Below are positions 37,169-46,327 of a stretch of DNA of 64,000 nucleotides, one piece after another. The position numbers and the translations under genes are program-made. Location of the stretch: assembly GCF_014784055.1 (NCBI RefSeq), contig NZ_CP061813.1, forward strand, positions 893,501 through 957,500, in the 5' to 3' direction. The first letter of the stretch is position 1, and the number at the start of each line of letters is the position of its first letter. The notes under the pieces are model-generated. The model made no database searches, was not told the origin of the DNA, and worked only from the letters and a program-made list of their open reading frames with translations. Source of the stretch: Polaribacter haliotis. GTDB lineage: Bacteria; Bacteroidota; Bacteroidia; Flavobacteriales; Flavobacteriaceae.

Positions 37169-37717
37169 TTGCTTTTTAGAAAGATATTTTTCTTACAAAT
37201 TTTCTTCCTATTCATTTTGAATAGCTTTTTTTTTTATGGGCAAAATGCATTAAACTTTTCTATTCATCAAGATTTAAAATTATTTGCTTTTGGAGATAAT
37301 TTAGGTAACAATGCTGGAACTGTTAATTTTGTTGCACGTTTAAAATACGAAAGTAACGATAAAAAGTTAGGTTATTTTATATATGGTTTGGAATACGAAA
37401 AAGCGTTTTTAACTTCGAGTTATACAAGATATGGTGCTTTTTTGGGATATACTTTTATTGATGTTTTTGGAGATTATAATTTTCAATTAACACCTAATTT
37501 AGGTATTGGAAACATTCACAGAGAAGGTACTAATTTATGTAGTTGGTCTACTTCTTTACAAGTCGAATACTTTTTAAATGATACTTTAAAACTAAGTTTT
37601 TTGAATCAAATTACAGAGCGAACAGATTTAGGTTTTTTATACGGTAAAGTAAAATATAGGTACAGTTTTTTCTTTGGAATTGAAATACGCCTTTTTAAAT
37701 TTAAATCGAAATATTAA
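37169..37717 (+). CDS. Hypothetical outer-membrane beta-barrel-like protein
   Basis: A 182-residue exported protein of unknown function, started with TTG since no other in-frame start lies near the signal peptide (1-24, ending FFFYGQ). The remainder has alternating hydrophobic/aromatic strands and ends KVKYRYSFFFGIEIRLF, like a small beta-barrel. A conserved family was not recognised. Its stop overlaps the stop of the convergent acyltransferase gene by 4 bases. Confidence 0.65.
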   Translation: MLFRKIFFLQIFFLFILNSFFFYGQNALNFSIHQDLKLFAFGDNLGNNAGTVNFVARLKYESNDKKLGYFIYGLEYEKAFLTSSYTRYGAFLGYTFIDVFGDYNFQLTPNLGIGNIHREGTNLCSWSTSLQVEYFLNDTLKLSFLNQITERTDLGFLYGKVKYRYSFFFGIEIRLFKFKSKY

Positions 37718-38532
37718 GAACTCCAGAACTCACGTTTTTTATTTAATTCTTCTTCTTCTTTAATAAATTCTTCTGCTTCTTTTGGAGACAATACTTTTAA
37801 AAATGATGGATGTTGCTCAATTGCAAATTCAATTTTTGTAACAATATCTGCCACACTTTCATTATCATAATCAATTTCTAACGGCTCTTTAATTACCATA
37901 GATTGTAAAACATTTCGCTTTTTAATTCTTAGCCCTTTTTTATCAAAAGAACGTCTAAAGCCATCTATAACAATAGGAACTACAACTGGTTTGCAAGTTT
38001 TTATAATATGTGCAGTACCTCTTCTAATGGGTTTAAAAGGTGTTGTTGTACCTTGAGGAAAAGTAATAACCCAACCATCTTTAATAGCTTTGGAAATATT
38101 AGAAATATCAGAATTTTTTACTTGTCTATTTACATCTTGCCCTTTACTTCTCCAAGTTCTATCGATAGAAACAGAACCTGCATATGCAAATATTTTTGGT
38201 AAAATACCAGATTTCATAGTTTCGCCAGCAGCAACAAAATAAATATTCAATTTTGGATTCCAGATGTACCCTATGTTTTTTATGGTATCATCTCTACCAC
38301 TTAAAGAAGCGTTAAATACATGAAACATGGCTGCAACATCTGCAAAATAAGTTTGGTGATTAGAAATAAACAACACATTTCTTTCTGGTAATTTTCTTAA
38401 AATTTCCGATCCTTCAATATGCAAACTATTAAATTTACGATATCTTCCATGTGAAACCAATCCAAAAATTCTAATAATCATTTTTTTTAAAAATAAAATA
38501 TGACCAAAAGGATTTCTTTTAAATATAGGCAT
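37714..38532 (-). CDS. Lysophospholipid (1-acyl-glycerol-3-phosphate) acyltransferase, PlsC family
   Basis: A 272-residue membrane-associated acyltransferase. The acyltransferase motif I appears as SNHQTYFAD (residues 57-65; H59 and D65 spaced by 5 rather than 4 residues) and motif III as FPQGTTTP, where Q replaces the usual E of EGTR. These variations recur, as I recall, in the flavobacterial subgroup. It probably adds the second acyl chain to phosphatidic acid or remodels lipids. It is 56 bp downstream of the NUDIX gene on the same strand. Confidence 0.85.
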   Translation of the reverse strand: MPIFKRNPFGHILFLKKMIIRIFGLVSHGRYRKFNSLHIEGSEILRKLPERNVLFISNHQTYFADVAAMFHVFNASLSGRDDTIKNIGYIWNPKLNIYFVAAGETMKSGILPKIFAYAGSVSIDRTWRSKGQDVNRQVKNSDISNISKAIKDGWVITFPQGTTTPFKPIRRGTAHIIKTCKPVVVPIVIDGFRRSFDKKGLRIKKRNVLQSMVIKEPLEIDYDNESVADIVTKIEFAIEQHPSFLKVLSPKEAEEFIKEEEELNKKREFWSS

Positions 38533-38588
38533 TGTTAGTTTTGTTTAATACTTGGTTAGAAACAAATTTACAAAACAAATAACAAAAT

Positions 38589-39218
38589 TTAAGAATTAAA
38601 TAGTTCTTTAATTTCGGAAAGCATCATTGCTGTTGCACCCCAAACTATATAATCGTTTAATTTAAAACAAGGTACGTCTATATTTTTCATGTAAGAAGTA
38701 GATAAATTTACAGTTGTTAGAGAGGCTTCGTTTAACAAATCTTCTACTAAAACTTCAATTGTTTTTTCGACTTCGTAATTTGTGCTAAAGGTTGGTCTTT
38801 TATTTATATAACCAACAAATGGTGTTGCTAAAAAATTACTTGGTGGAATAAATACATCTGTTAATTCTCTTACGAATTCTATGGTTTTCGGGAAAACACC
38901 AACCTCTTCAAAAGCTTCTCTTAAAGCTGTTTCTTTTAAATTTTTATCTGTCTTATTTACCTTACCTCCTGGAAAACTTATTTGTGCAGAATGTGTGCCT
39001 TTATAAGTTGCTCTTTTGGTTAGTAAAAAAGTAGTCTCATTGTTTTTATTTGGGTAAAACAATGCTAAAACAGCCGCTTTTCTTGGTTTGTTGGCTTTTA
39101 TCTTATCTGCATCGTATCTCAAGCGAAGTTCTGGTGCTAATTTAAATTGTGCGTCTAAACCTCCTAGTTCCAAGGTTTTTAACGATTCTATTTTACTTTT
39201 AAATTGATTAAATTTCAC
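38589..39218 (-). CDS. CoA pyrophosphatase-type NUDIX hydrolase
   Basis: A 209-residue NUDIX protein. The box runs from GGKVNKTD (residues 84-91) to LREAFEEVG (99-107), and the spacing with one extra residue matches the NudL/CoA-pyrophosphatase group, as does the preceding LLTKRATYKGTHSAQISFP. It likely cleaves CoA or related nucleotides into 4'-phosphopantetheine and 3',5'-ADP. The gene is transcribed toward the acyltransferase. Confidence 0.9.
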   Translation of the reverse strand: MKFNQFKSKIESLKTLELGGLDAQFKLAPELRLRYDADKIKANKPRKAAVLALFYPNKNNETTFLLTKRATYKGTHSAQISFPGGKVNKTDKNLKETALREAFEEVGVFPKTIEFVRELTDVFIPPSNFLATPFVGYINKRPTFSTNYEVEKTIEVLVEDLLNEASLTTVNLSTSYMKNIDVPCFKLNDYIVWGATAMMLSEIKELFNS

Positions 39219-39300
39219 TTAAATTGTTTATTTTTAGCTAAATTATTGAATTTGATAGAAATCTAATATTTTTTGGCAAGAAATTTGAATATAATAAAGT

Positions 39301-39567
39301 ATGAATAATAAATACAAAAAATTAGCTGCCAGTCTTGTTTTAGATGCGATTGGTTTTATACCATTTCTGCCTTTCGATCTTATATGGGCACCACTTTCTG
39401 GGTATTTTATGACCAAAATGTATAAAGGAAAAGAAGGTAAAATTGCAGGTATTGTAAGTTTTATTGAAGAAATTCTTCCGTTTGATTTTATACCTACCTT
39501 TACATTAATGTGGATTTATAGTTATGTAATTAACAAAAGAAAAAACGAAGAGTTAATTGAAAATTAA
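39301..39567 (+). CDS. Small hypothetical membrane protein
   Basis: An 88-residue protein with two or three hydrophobic segments (around residues 11-35, 45-60 and 63-78) and basic ends. The pattern LDAIGFIPFLPFDLIWAPLSG is distinctive but no named family was recognised. It stands alone between convergent/divergent neighbours. Homology search would be needed to place it. Confidence 0.7.
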   Translation: MNNKYKKLAASLVLDAIGFIPFLPFDLIWAPLSGYFMTKMYKGKEGKIAGIVSFIEEILPFDFIPTFTLMWIYSYVINKRKNEELIEN

Positions 39568-39603
39568 TTGGTTTCTTCTTACAGCTTTTTGTAATTAAAC
39601 AAG

Positions 39604-39666
39604 TGCGTTAGGGATTGAAACGACATCCTTTTTGCTTTTTTGCAAAAAGATATAGTGGAAAGCCTG
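39604..39666. repeat. Dispersed repeat with hairpin (GCGTTAGGGATTGAAA type)
   Basis: It starts GCGTTAGGGATTGAAACG and ends GTGGAAAGCCTG. The centre TTTTTGC-N6-GCAAAAA forms a stem. I recall this as a common intergenic repeat of Flavobacteriaceae. It lies between the small membrane protein and DUF6787 genes and could terminate both. Confidence 0.6.
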
Positions 39667-39683
39667 TTAAAACGCCAAAAAAA

Positions 39684-39995
39684 TTAATCTTCCGTTTTAA
39701 ATAAAAAACCCAAACCTAATCTACTTAAAAACTTTTTCTCGAATTCCCAAAAAAAGTTAAATTGACCAAATAACCAGCCAACTATTGGTAAGGTTAATTG
39801 ATAGATAGGAAAAATTAATAAAATTCTAAGTGGCCAGTAAATAAAACCTGAAATTGTTTCTGGATTTAAACCAATAAAACTGGTTACTGGTTTTGCAACC
39901 CATGCAGCAAATGAACCGTTAATTGCAAAAACTATAAATATTGCTAATAGAGACCAATTGCTTTTAATTCCCCAACGTTCTTTTAATTTATCCAT
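39684..39995 (-). CDS. Small membrane protein linked to lgt (DUF6787-like)
   Basis: A 103-residue protein with two or three hydrophobic segments and the N-terminal KLKERWGIKSNWSL. I believe it belongs to a DUF6787-like family that sits beside lgt in Flavobacteriaceae; this is from memory. It follows lgt after 3 bases, so they are cotranscribed. Function unknown; a role in lipoprotein handling is only a guess from location. Confidence 0.7.
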   Translation of the reverse strand: MDKLKERWGIKSNWSLLAIFIVFAINGSFAAWVAKPVTSFIGLNPETISGFIYWPLRILLIFPIYQLTLPIVGWLFGQFNFFWEFEKKFLSRLGLGFLFKTED

Positions 39996-39998
39996 AAA

Positions 39999-40835
39999 TT
40001 ATTGAACTTCTTTTTTAGATTTTCTAAGCATTAACCAAATTCCAATTAAAACTAATGGAATGCTTAAAACTTGACCTGTATTTAAAGGACTAAATAACCA
40101 TTCTTCTCCTCTTTGTTGCACTTGTGGTTCTTTTAAAAACTCGATTACAAATCTTAAAGACCATAAAACTGCCATAAATAAACCAAATAAAAAGCCAATG
40201 TGTTGTTTTTTATCGGTCTTCCAATATAAATACCACATAACAAAAAAGAGTATTAAATAACTAAATGCTTCATACAATTGGGTTGGGTGCCTTGCTGTGG
40301 TTTCTCCTGCGGCTTTAAAAATTACCCCGAAATTAGAACCTGTTTCTTTTCCATAAATTTCTGAATTGAAAAAGTTCCCAAAACGAATGAAAAATCCAGC
40401 TAAAGCAACCATAATTGCCAATCTATCTAATATAAATAACCAAGGTTTCTGTAAATGTTTTTTTGCATAAAAATACAAAGCAATTGGAATTGCAATTGCA
40501 GCCCCATGACTTGCAAAACCAGTATAACCTGTAAATTTCCAACCTTCTGCTGTGTTTTTAAATGGTAATATAATTTCCAATAAATGGTCTTGATAATAAT
40601 CCCAACTATAGAAAAACACATCTCCTAAACGCATTCCTACTAACATAGAAATAAATACATACATAAATAATGTATCTAACTTTTCTACAGGAATTTTATC
40701 TTCTATAAAGATTTTTTTCATTAGGCGTAAACCCAATAAAAAAGCTCCAACAAACATTAAACTGTACCAACGAATGGTAAAGAAACCTAAATCTATTCCA
40801 ATGGATGGATTCCACTCAATTGCTAAAAAACTCAT
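39999..40835 (-). CDS. lgt: Prolipoprotein diacylglyceryl transferase
   Basis: A 278-residue inner-membrane enzyme moving diacylglycerol from phosphatidylglycerol to the lipobox cysteine of prolipoproteins. About seven membrane segments. It shows the family pattern IRFGNFFNSEIYG and the conserved HPTQLYEA, the box holding key residues of Lgt. Several lipoproteins in this window would be its substrates. It starts about 50 bp after yidD and is followed by a small membrane protein gene. Confidence 0.96.
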   Translation of the reverse strand: MSFLAIEWNPSIGIDLGFFTIRWYSLMFVGAFLLGLRLMKKIFIEDKIPVEKLDTLFMYVFISMLVGMRLGDVFFYSWDYYQDHLLEIILPFKNTAEGWKFTGYTGFASHGAAIAIPIALYFYAKKHLQKPWLFILDRLAIMVALAGFFIRFGNFFNSEIYGKETGSNFGVIFKAAGETTARHPTQLYEAFSYLILFFVMWYLYWKTDKKQHIGFLFGLFMAVLWSLRFVIEFLKEPQVQQRGEEWLFSPLNTGQVLSIPLVLIGIWLMLRKSKKEVQ

Positions 40836-40886
40836 ACTTTTTTATTCAAAGTTTAAAATTTATAATTCAAAGTTAAAATATAACTT

Positions 40887-41129
40887 CTATTTTTTTTCTT
40901 CTAATTTTTCTGGAACAGGATCGTAACCACTTCCTCCCCAAGGATGACAACTAAATATTCTTTTTAACGCCAACCAACCTCCAGAAAATAAACCGTGTTT
41001 TTGCAAAGCTTCTATTGTGTAGTGTGAACACGTTGGAGAATATCTACAAGTTGCGGGTGTAAATGGCGATATTGCTGTTTGATAAAAACGAACAATTAAT
41101 ATAAATGGATATGAAAGTATTTTTTTCAA
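40887..41129 (-). CDS. yidD: Membrane protein insertion efficiency factor YidD
   Basis: An 80-residue protein with the YidD hallmarks [15 protein letters not shown] and [12 protein letters not shown]. It aids insertion of inner-membrane proteins with YidC. It begins 4 bases downstream of cysS, in the same direction, so it probably shares the cysS transcript. Confidence 0.96.
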   Translation of the reverse strand: MKKILSYPFILIVRFYQTAISPFTPATCRYSPTCSHYTIEALQKHGLFSGGWLALKRIFSCHPWGGSGYDPVPEKLEEKK

Positions 41130-41133
41130 ACGT

Positions 41134-42612
41134 TTAATTTACTGAAAACGTTGTGCCTTCTTTTCCATCTTTTAATTGAATTCCTAATGCAATTAATTCG
41201 TCTCTAATTTGGTCTGACAATGCCCAATCTTTATTTTCTCTTGCTTCTTTTCTCAATTTAATTAACAACTCCACTACTCCATTTATCTTTTCTGAATTGT
41301 CTTGAGAATTTTCATTCATTAAACCTAAAACATCAAAAACAAAACTGTTTAAAGTCGTTTTTAATTCTTCTACATCTTCTGAAGTTAAACTTGCGTTTTT
41401 CTCTTTAATTTGATTGATTAACTTAACTGCTTCAAACAAATGTGAAATTAAAATTGGTGTATTAAAATCATCATTCATTGCTGAATAACAGTCTTTTTTC
41501 CAATTTTTAACATCGAATGTTGATGTTTTTCCAGCTTCAATTTTATCTACAAAATTAACTGCTTCCATCAATTTAGCATGTCCTTTTTCTGATGCTTCTA
41601 AAGCGTCACCAGAAAAATCTAAAATACTTCTGTAATTGGCTTGCATATTAAAGAAACGAACTACAGATGCTGAAAATGCTTTTGGTAAAATATCGTTTTC
41701 CCCTGATAAAATTTCGTTTGGTAAAATAAAATTTCCTGTCGATTTTGCCATTTTCTGGCTATTTAACAACAACATATTTGTGTGCATCCAATAATTTACT
41801 GGAGTTACGCCAGAACATGTTTGCGATTGTGCAATTTCACACTCGTGATGTGGAAATTTTAAATCCATTCCACCTCCATGAATATCGAAACTTTCGCCTA
41901 AATATTTTGTACTCATTACAGAACATTCTAAATGCCAACCAGGAAAACCATCGCTCCAAGGAGATGGCCAACGCATAATATGACGCTCCTCTGCTTTTTT
42001 CCAAAGTGCAAAATCTTGTGGATTCTTCTTGTCTGATTGCCCATCCAATGCTCTTGTATTATGGATTAAATCTTCCACTTTTCTTCCTGAAAGAATTCCA
42101 TAATGATTTGTTTTATTATATTCTAAAACATCAAAATAAACAGAACCATTTACTTCATACGCCAAACCTTTTTCAATGATTTCTTTAATCATTTCTATTT
42201 GTTCAACAATATGTCCAGTTGCAGTTGGCTCTATACTTGGTGGTAAAAAATTGTAGTTTTTAAGCACGTTATGAAAGTCTACTGTGTAACGTTGTACAAC
42301 TTCCATTGGTTCAATTTTTTCTATACGTGCTTTTTTGGCAATTTTATCTTCGCTTTCGTCATCATCGTTTTCTAAATGCCCAGCATCTGTAATATTACGC
42401 ACATAACGTACTTTGTAACCTAAATGCAATAAATATCTATAAACAACATCAAAAAACATAAAAGTTCTTACGTTTCCTAAATGTGCATTGCTATAAACTG
42501 TTGGCCCACAGACATACATGCCTACGTAACCTTCTGTTATGGATTTAAAATCCTCTTTCTTTTTAGAGAGAGAATTGTATATTTTCAATTGATTTTCTTT
42601 GTAGCGTTCCAT
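41134..42612 (-). CDS. cysS: Cysteinyl-tRNA synthetase
   Basis: A 492-residue class I synthetase. The zinc/cysteine site starts [15 protein letters not shown] with C35 and the HIGH-like HLGN (44-47), then further zinc ligands in HLECSVMS and FPHHECE, and the KMSKS loop as [10 protein letters not shown]. Complete, with the anticodon-binding helical domain at the C-terminus. Downstream yidD and lgt follow closely. Confidence 0.97.
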   Translation of the reverse strand: MERYKENQLKIYNSLSKKKEDFKSITEGYVGMYVCGPTVYSNAHLGNVRTFMFFDVVYRYLLHLGYKVRYVRNITDAGHLENDDDESEDKIAKKARIEKIEPMEVVQRYTVDFHNVLKNYNFLPPSIEPTATGHIVEQIEMIKEIIEKGLAYEVNGSVYFDVLEYNKTNHYGILSGRKVEDLIHNTRALDGQSDKKNPQDFALWKKAEERHIMRWPSPWSDGFPGWHLECSVMSTKYLGESFDIHGGGMDLKFPHHECEIAQSQTCSGVTPVNYWMHTNMLLLNSQKMAKSTGNFILPNEILSGENDILPKAFSASVVRFFNMQANYRSILDFSGDALEASEKGHAKLMEAVNFVDKIEAGKTSTFDVKNWKKDCYSAMNDDFNTPILISHLFEAVKLINQIKEKNASLTSEDVEELKTTLNSFVFDVLGLMNENSQDNSEKINGVVELLIKLRKEARENKDWALSDQIRDELIALGIQLKDGKEGTTFSVN

Positions 42613-42709
42613 TAAAAAAGTGACTATTTACAGTGGATAAAGATAGGCACTTTATAGAGAATAGAGAAATGGAATTTAAGTGAAGTTTAATAAAAAGTGA
42701 AGAGGCTTT

Positions 42710-44056
42710 TTACTTAATAACAATACTACTATATTCACCAATAACTTTCAGTAAATTAGCTGTTTTGTTATTATTCTTGAAATATTTTACACGTTCGTTA
42801 TTTAATTTTACTTTATTTACTTGGTATTTAAAATTCGAATGAACTTCTCCAAAATTAAGAATTGCTTCAGAATTACTTAAATTTAAAACAAATTCTCCAA
42901 AATTTGGATTGAAACTCTCAACTGTAACTTTTCCGAATTTATCAGAAAAATTTACGCCATTATTTATTTTTATAATTTTAATTTCCGAAGAATTATTACG
43001 CATCGTAGAATTTGTAACTGATGCTATTTTAGCATCAGTTACATTGTTTAAAAATAAAGTACAAGCGTTTAAACTGTTTATGTTTACTGGAGAAAAATCT
43101 ACAGTTAAATTCCCGCCAATTAGATTATTAGCATTAAAAGCACCATATTTTACGTTTCCAGAAGCAACTGTGTTTGGCAACTTAACTTTACAATGTTTCG
43201 TATTCAAATCGAAAGTTGCACCTTTTGGAACTTTAATTTCTAATCTTTTTTTAATCTTAACTTTCTTTCCATTAATGATTACATCATCTTCATTAAAACC
43301 AAAATTAAATTTCATGTTTTTTAAAACCTCTCTAGCTTTATCCAGCCCTTTTTTAATTTCTTCTTTATTGATGTTCTTCATTTGAAGTTTGGCCTTTTCT
43401 AAAGATTCTTTCAATTTTTCTTTATCAATAACTTTTATGTCACGTCTCGTTTTTCTGAAAGATTTTTTTAATTCTTCGTACTTTTTACTTTTCTTAAATT
43501 TCTCCCATTCTTCTTTTGTTTTAATAACAATATGTTCGTCATCATTATGATATTCAAAAGAATATCTCCCTTTTCTTTCCATATTATCCTCTAAATCTTC
43601 CATTGTATCGAAATCGAAGTCAAAGTCGAAATCGAAATCCATATCAGGAATTACAATAGCATCCATATCTGGCATTTGTATGTCTATATCTGGCATAACA
43701 AAATCGAAATTCATGTCATTAAAAAAGACAAAATCTTTGCCATTAGAAATGTTTCCTCTAGATTTAATTTTTACTTTTTTACTGTTTCCTAAAGCTTCAA
43801 AATTCCAGTTTTTAAAATACTTTTCTGCTTCTTCTTTAGAGATTCCTTCCACTTCTATAAATGCCTCTACTTGTACTTCATTTTTAGACCATGTTGTTAC
43901 ATTAATATCTGTGTTTGTAGCATTAATTGCTACTTCTACGTCTTTATTTACTTTAAAATTTTCAGTAAACTTTTTATCAAACTTTTGTGCAGAAACTGTT
44001 CCTAAAAAACAGATTGCTAAAAGCGAGAAAATTGGTTTATATAATTTGTGTATCAT
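42710..44056 (-). CDS. Putative DUF4097-like exported protein with acidic DF region
   Basis: A 448-residue protein of unknown function. Signal peptide 1-23 (ending VSAQ), then a beta-rich segment starting NFKVNKDVEVAINATNTDINV, a low-complexity acidic block where Asp and Phe alternate, a long charged helix (about residues 165-250, likely coiled coil), and a beta-helix-like C-terminus of DUF4097/putative adhesin type. It overlaps the start of the upstream gene's 3' end by 20 bases, so it is translated with the ECF sigma operon. Its job may be an envelope sensor or effector for that sigma factor. Confidence 0.75.
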   Translation of the reverse strand: MIHKLYKPIFSLLAICFLGTVSAQKFDKKFTENFKVNKDVEVAINATNTDINVTTWSKNEVQVEAFIEVEGISKEEAEKYFKNWNFEALGNSKKVKIKSRGNISNGKDFVFFNDMNFDFVMPDIDIQMPDMDAIVIPDMDFDFDFDFDFDTMEDLEDNMERKGRYSFEYHNDDEHIVIKTKEEWEKFKKSKKYEELKKSFRKTRRDIKVIDKEKLKESLEKAKLQMKNINKEEIKKGLDKAREVLKNMKFNFGFNEDDVIINGKKVKIKKRLEIKVPKGATFDLNTKHCKVKLPNTVASGNVKYGAFNANNLIGGNLTVDFSPVNINSLNACTLFLNNVTDAKIASVTNSTMRNNSSEIKIIKINNGVNFSDKFGKVTVESFNPNFGEFVLNLSNSEAILNFGEVHSNFKYQVNKVKLNNERVKYFKNNNKTANLLKVIGEYSSIVIK

Positions 44057-44597
44057 TTTGTGTATTGTTTAAATTTTTGAGTTCTTTTAATTGTTTTTTC
44101 AAACGTTTTAACAGCTGTAAGCGCAATTGTAAATTACTAATTAGTGCATCTATTGTAGAATCGTTAACTCCTTTTGTATTGAGCTCTTTGGTTAACGATT
44201 TGTATTCTTTTGTTAATTCTGCAATTTTTGATAAATAACCATCAATAATTTCTTTGTTTTCGTCTGTTAATTCTAACTGACTAATTTCTAAATTGATGCT
44301 GTTTATATAATACTTTTCTATCGTTTCGAATTCTGGAGAAATACTTCCTAAACTTATCTCCTTCGCAACATTTTCTATTGGTTGTTCTATATTTTTAGTT
44401 GGATAAAATTTAATTCCTAAACTAGTTAACAATACTATAGATGCAGCAATAGACAACCATTTAAAGTTTTTCTTTTTTGGTTTTTGTTGATGCATTTCTG
44501 CCTTCAATAATTTTTCGAATTTATTCGCATGATTTGCAGATAATTCTATATTCGGTTCTTTAAAACCTTTTATTTCTTCTCTAATATCTTGCTGCAT
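44037..44597 (-). CDS. Putative membrane anti-sigma-like protein
   Basis: A 186-residue protein with one membrane helix (about 45-65, FKWLSIAASIVLLTSLG), a cytoplasmic N-terminus of about 44 residues and a helical, coiled-coil-like C-terminal part rich in Leu/Lys. Position between an ECF sigma gene (overlap 17 bases) and a DUF4097 gene (overlap 20 bases), plus the topology, fit an anti-sigma factor. The sequence itself shows no ZAS motif (HxxxCxxC), so binding to the sigma factor is an inference. Confidence 0.65.
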   Translation of the reverse strand: MQQDIREEIKGFKEPNIELSANHANKFEKLLKAEMHQQKPKKKNFKWLSIAASIVLLTSLGIKFYPTKNIEQPIENVAKEISLGSISPEFETIEKYYINSINLEISQLELTDENKEIIDGYLSKIAELTKEYKSLTKELNTKGVNDSTIDALISNLQLRLQLLKRLKKQLKELKNLNNTQNDTQII

Positions 44598-45138
44598 AAC
44601 TCGTGTTTTTTAACTGTTCTTTCAATAATTTTTTTCCTCTTAACAAATGTGTTCTTGACGTATTTTCTGTGATGTTTAATACTTCAGCTATTTCTTGATG
44701 ATCATACCCTTCTAACAAATACATGGTTAAAACCAATCTGTATTTTTCTTTTAAATTGTTAATTGTTTCTACAATTCCATCAACAGAAATATCACTTTCT
44801 ATAGTCCAATTTTCTTCATTTTCTACTTTGTAAACTTCATCATTAATTGAAATCAATTCTAATTTATTTTTCTTTAAATAATCGATACTTTGATTGATAA
44901 CAATTCTCTTTAACCATGCTCCAAAAGCGACTTCGTTTTTATAACTTTCTATGTATTTAAACGCTTTTATAAAAGCATCTTGCATAACATCTTCTGCAAT
45001 AAATCTATCTTTTACATACCTGTGAGCCACTACCAACATTGCTTTACAATACAAATTGTACAGTTGCATTTGCGACTTTGCACAATTGTTTTTACATAAG
45101 TCAATAATTGGTTGATGTAATTGTTTGGTTGGTTTCAT
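44581..45138 (-). CDS. ECF-type RNA polymerase sigma factor, autoregulated operon
   Basis: A 185-residue group 4 sigma factor with region 2 boxes DVMQDAFIKAFKY and WLKRIVINQSIDYL, and region 4 HTH YDHQEIAEVLNITENTSRTHLLRGKKLL. It heads the three-gene operon with the putative anti-sigma and the DUF4097 protein. The site TGCAAC-N16-CGTCTATA, 17 bases before its ATG, is a good match to ECF self-recognised promoters. It would be released by envelope stress if the next gene is its anti-sigma. Confidence 0.92.
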   Translation of the reverse strand: MKPTKQLHQPIIDLCKNNCAKSQMQLYNLYCKAMLVVAHRYVKDRFIAEDVMQDAFIKAFKYIESYKNEVAFGAWLKRIVINQSIDYLKKNKLELISINDEVYKVENEENWTIESDISVDGIVETINNLKEKYRLVLTMYLLEGYDHQEIAEVLNITENTSRTHLLRGKKLLKEQLKNTSYAARY

Positions 45139-45154
45139 TAAAACTTTCTTACTC

Positions 45155-45184
45155 TATAGACGACAGATTTTTTGGAGTGTTGCA
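45155..45184 (-). promoter_or_regulatory. ECF-type (autoregulatory) promoter of sigma operon
   Basis: On the minus strand TGCAAC (45184-45179), a spacer of exactly 16, then CGTCTATA (45162-45155). It lies 17 bases before the sigma ATG. The AAC and CGTC cores are the ECF hallmarks. Confidence 0.7.
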
Positions 45185-45219
45185 AAAAATATGATTAAAT
45201 TTACATTAATAACTTTACA

Positions 45220-46287
45220 ATGAATAAAAATTCTTCTGCTTTACACGAAAAAGACGGCGTTTCTAAACCAGAAACAACGAGTAAAACCAGTGCAGAAAAG
45301 ATAAAGTTAAGCAGAGCAAAACAAAACTCTGTTAAAGAATATGTTGCTAAAATTCTCGAAGGAAATATTACTTTTTTAAGTAAAGCCATTACATTGGTAG
45401 AAAGTACGAATGTAAAACATCAACAAAAAGCCAACGAAATTTTAGAACTATGTTTGCCTTTTGCAAATAAATCTATAAGAATAGGAATTACTGGAGTTCC
45501 TGGTGTTGGAAAAAGCACATTTATTGAATCTTTTGGAAAACACTTAACTTCTCAAGGAAAAAAAGTCGCTGTTTTGGCTGTAGATCCAAGTAGTTCTGTA
45601 AATAAAGGTTCTATTTTAGGTGATAAAACTAGAATGGAAGAATTAGTAACCGACAAAAATGCATTTATTAGACCTTCGCCTTCTGGAACATCTTTAGGTG
45701 GTGTTGCTCAAAAAACTCGAGAAAGTATTATTTTGTGTGAAGCTGCAGGTTTTGATACTATTATTATTGAAACTGTTGGTGTTGGACAATCGGAAACCGT
45801 AGTTCATTCTATGGTAGATTTCTTTTTATTATTGAAGTTAGCAGGCGCTGGAGATGAATTGCAAGGAATAAAACGTGGAATTATAGAAATGGCAGATGCA
45901 ATAGTTATTAATAAAGCGGATGGAGAAAATGAGAAGAATACAAAAATCGCCAAAGTTGAATTTAATAGAGCGTTGCATTTATATCCTTTAAAAGAAAGCA
46001 AATGGCAACCAAAAGTTTTAACAGCAAGTGCGTTGCATAATTCTGGCATTGCTGAAATAGATAAAATGATTACTGATTATATTTTCTTAACTAAAGAGAA
46101 TAATTATTTCAGTACAAAAAGAAATGAGCAAAATAAGTTTTGGTTATTATCTACTATTAATCAGCAATTAAAAAATAATTTTTATAATAAAAAAGCCGTA
46201 AAGACAGCTTTACAAGAAGAAATAAAAAAGTTAGAAAACGGAAAAACAACACCTTTTTCAGCAGCAAAAAAATTGTTAGAATTATAG
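45220..46287 (+). CDS. meaB: Methylmalonyl-CoA mutase-associated GTPase MeaB
   Basis: A 355-residue G3E-family GTPase that protects and reloads the B12-dependent methylmalonyl-CoA mutase. P-loop GVPGVGKST at 92-100, then AVDPSS, the metal-side IIETVGVGQSE and the guanine-specific NKAD. Family length and motifs agree. The mutase genes are not in the window. It is divergent from the ECF sigma operon, and the 81-bp gap carries that operon's promoter. Confidence 0.95.
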   Translation: MNKNSSALHEKDGVSKPETTSKTSAEKIKLSRAKQNSVKEYVAKILEGNITFLSKAITLVESTNVKHQQKANEILELCLPFANKSIRIGITGVPGVGKSTFIESFGKHLTSQGKKVAVLAVDPSSSVNKGSILGDKTRMEELVTDKNAFIRPSPSGTSLGGVAQKTRESIILCEAAGFDTIIIETVGVGQSETVVHSMVDFFLLLKLAGAGDELQGIKRGIIEMADAIVINKADGENEKNTKIAKVEFNRALHLYPLKESKWQPKVLTASALHNSGIAEIDKMITDYIFLTKENNYFSTKRNEQNKFWLLSTINQQLKNNFYNKKAVKTALQEEIKKLENGKTTPFSAAKKLLEL

Positions 46288-46327
46288 TTTATTTTGTTGT
46301 TAGAATTAAAACTTACTAATTTTAGTA

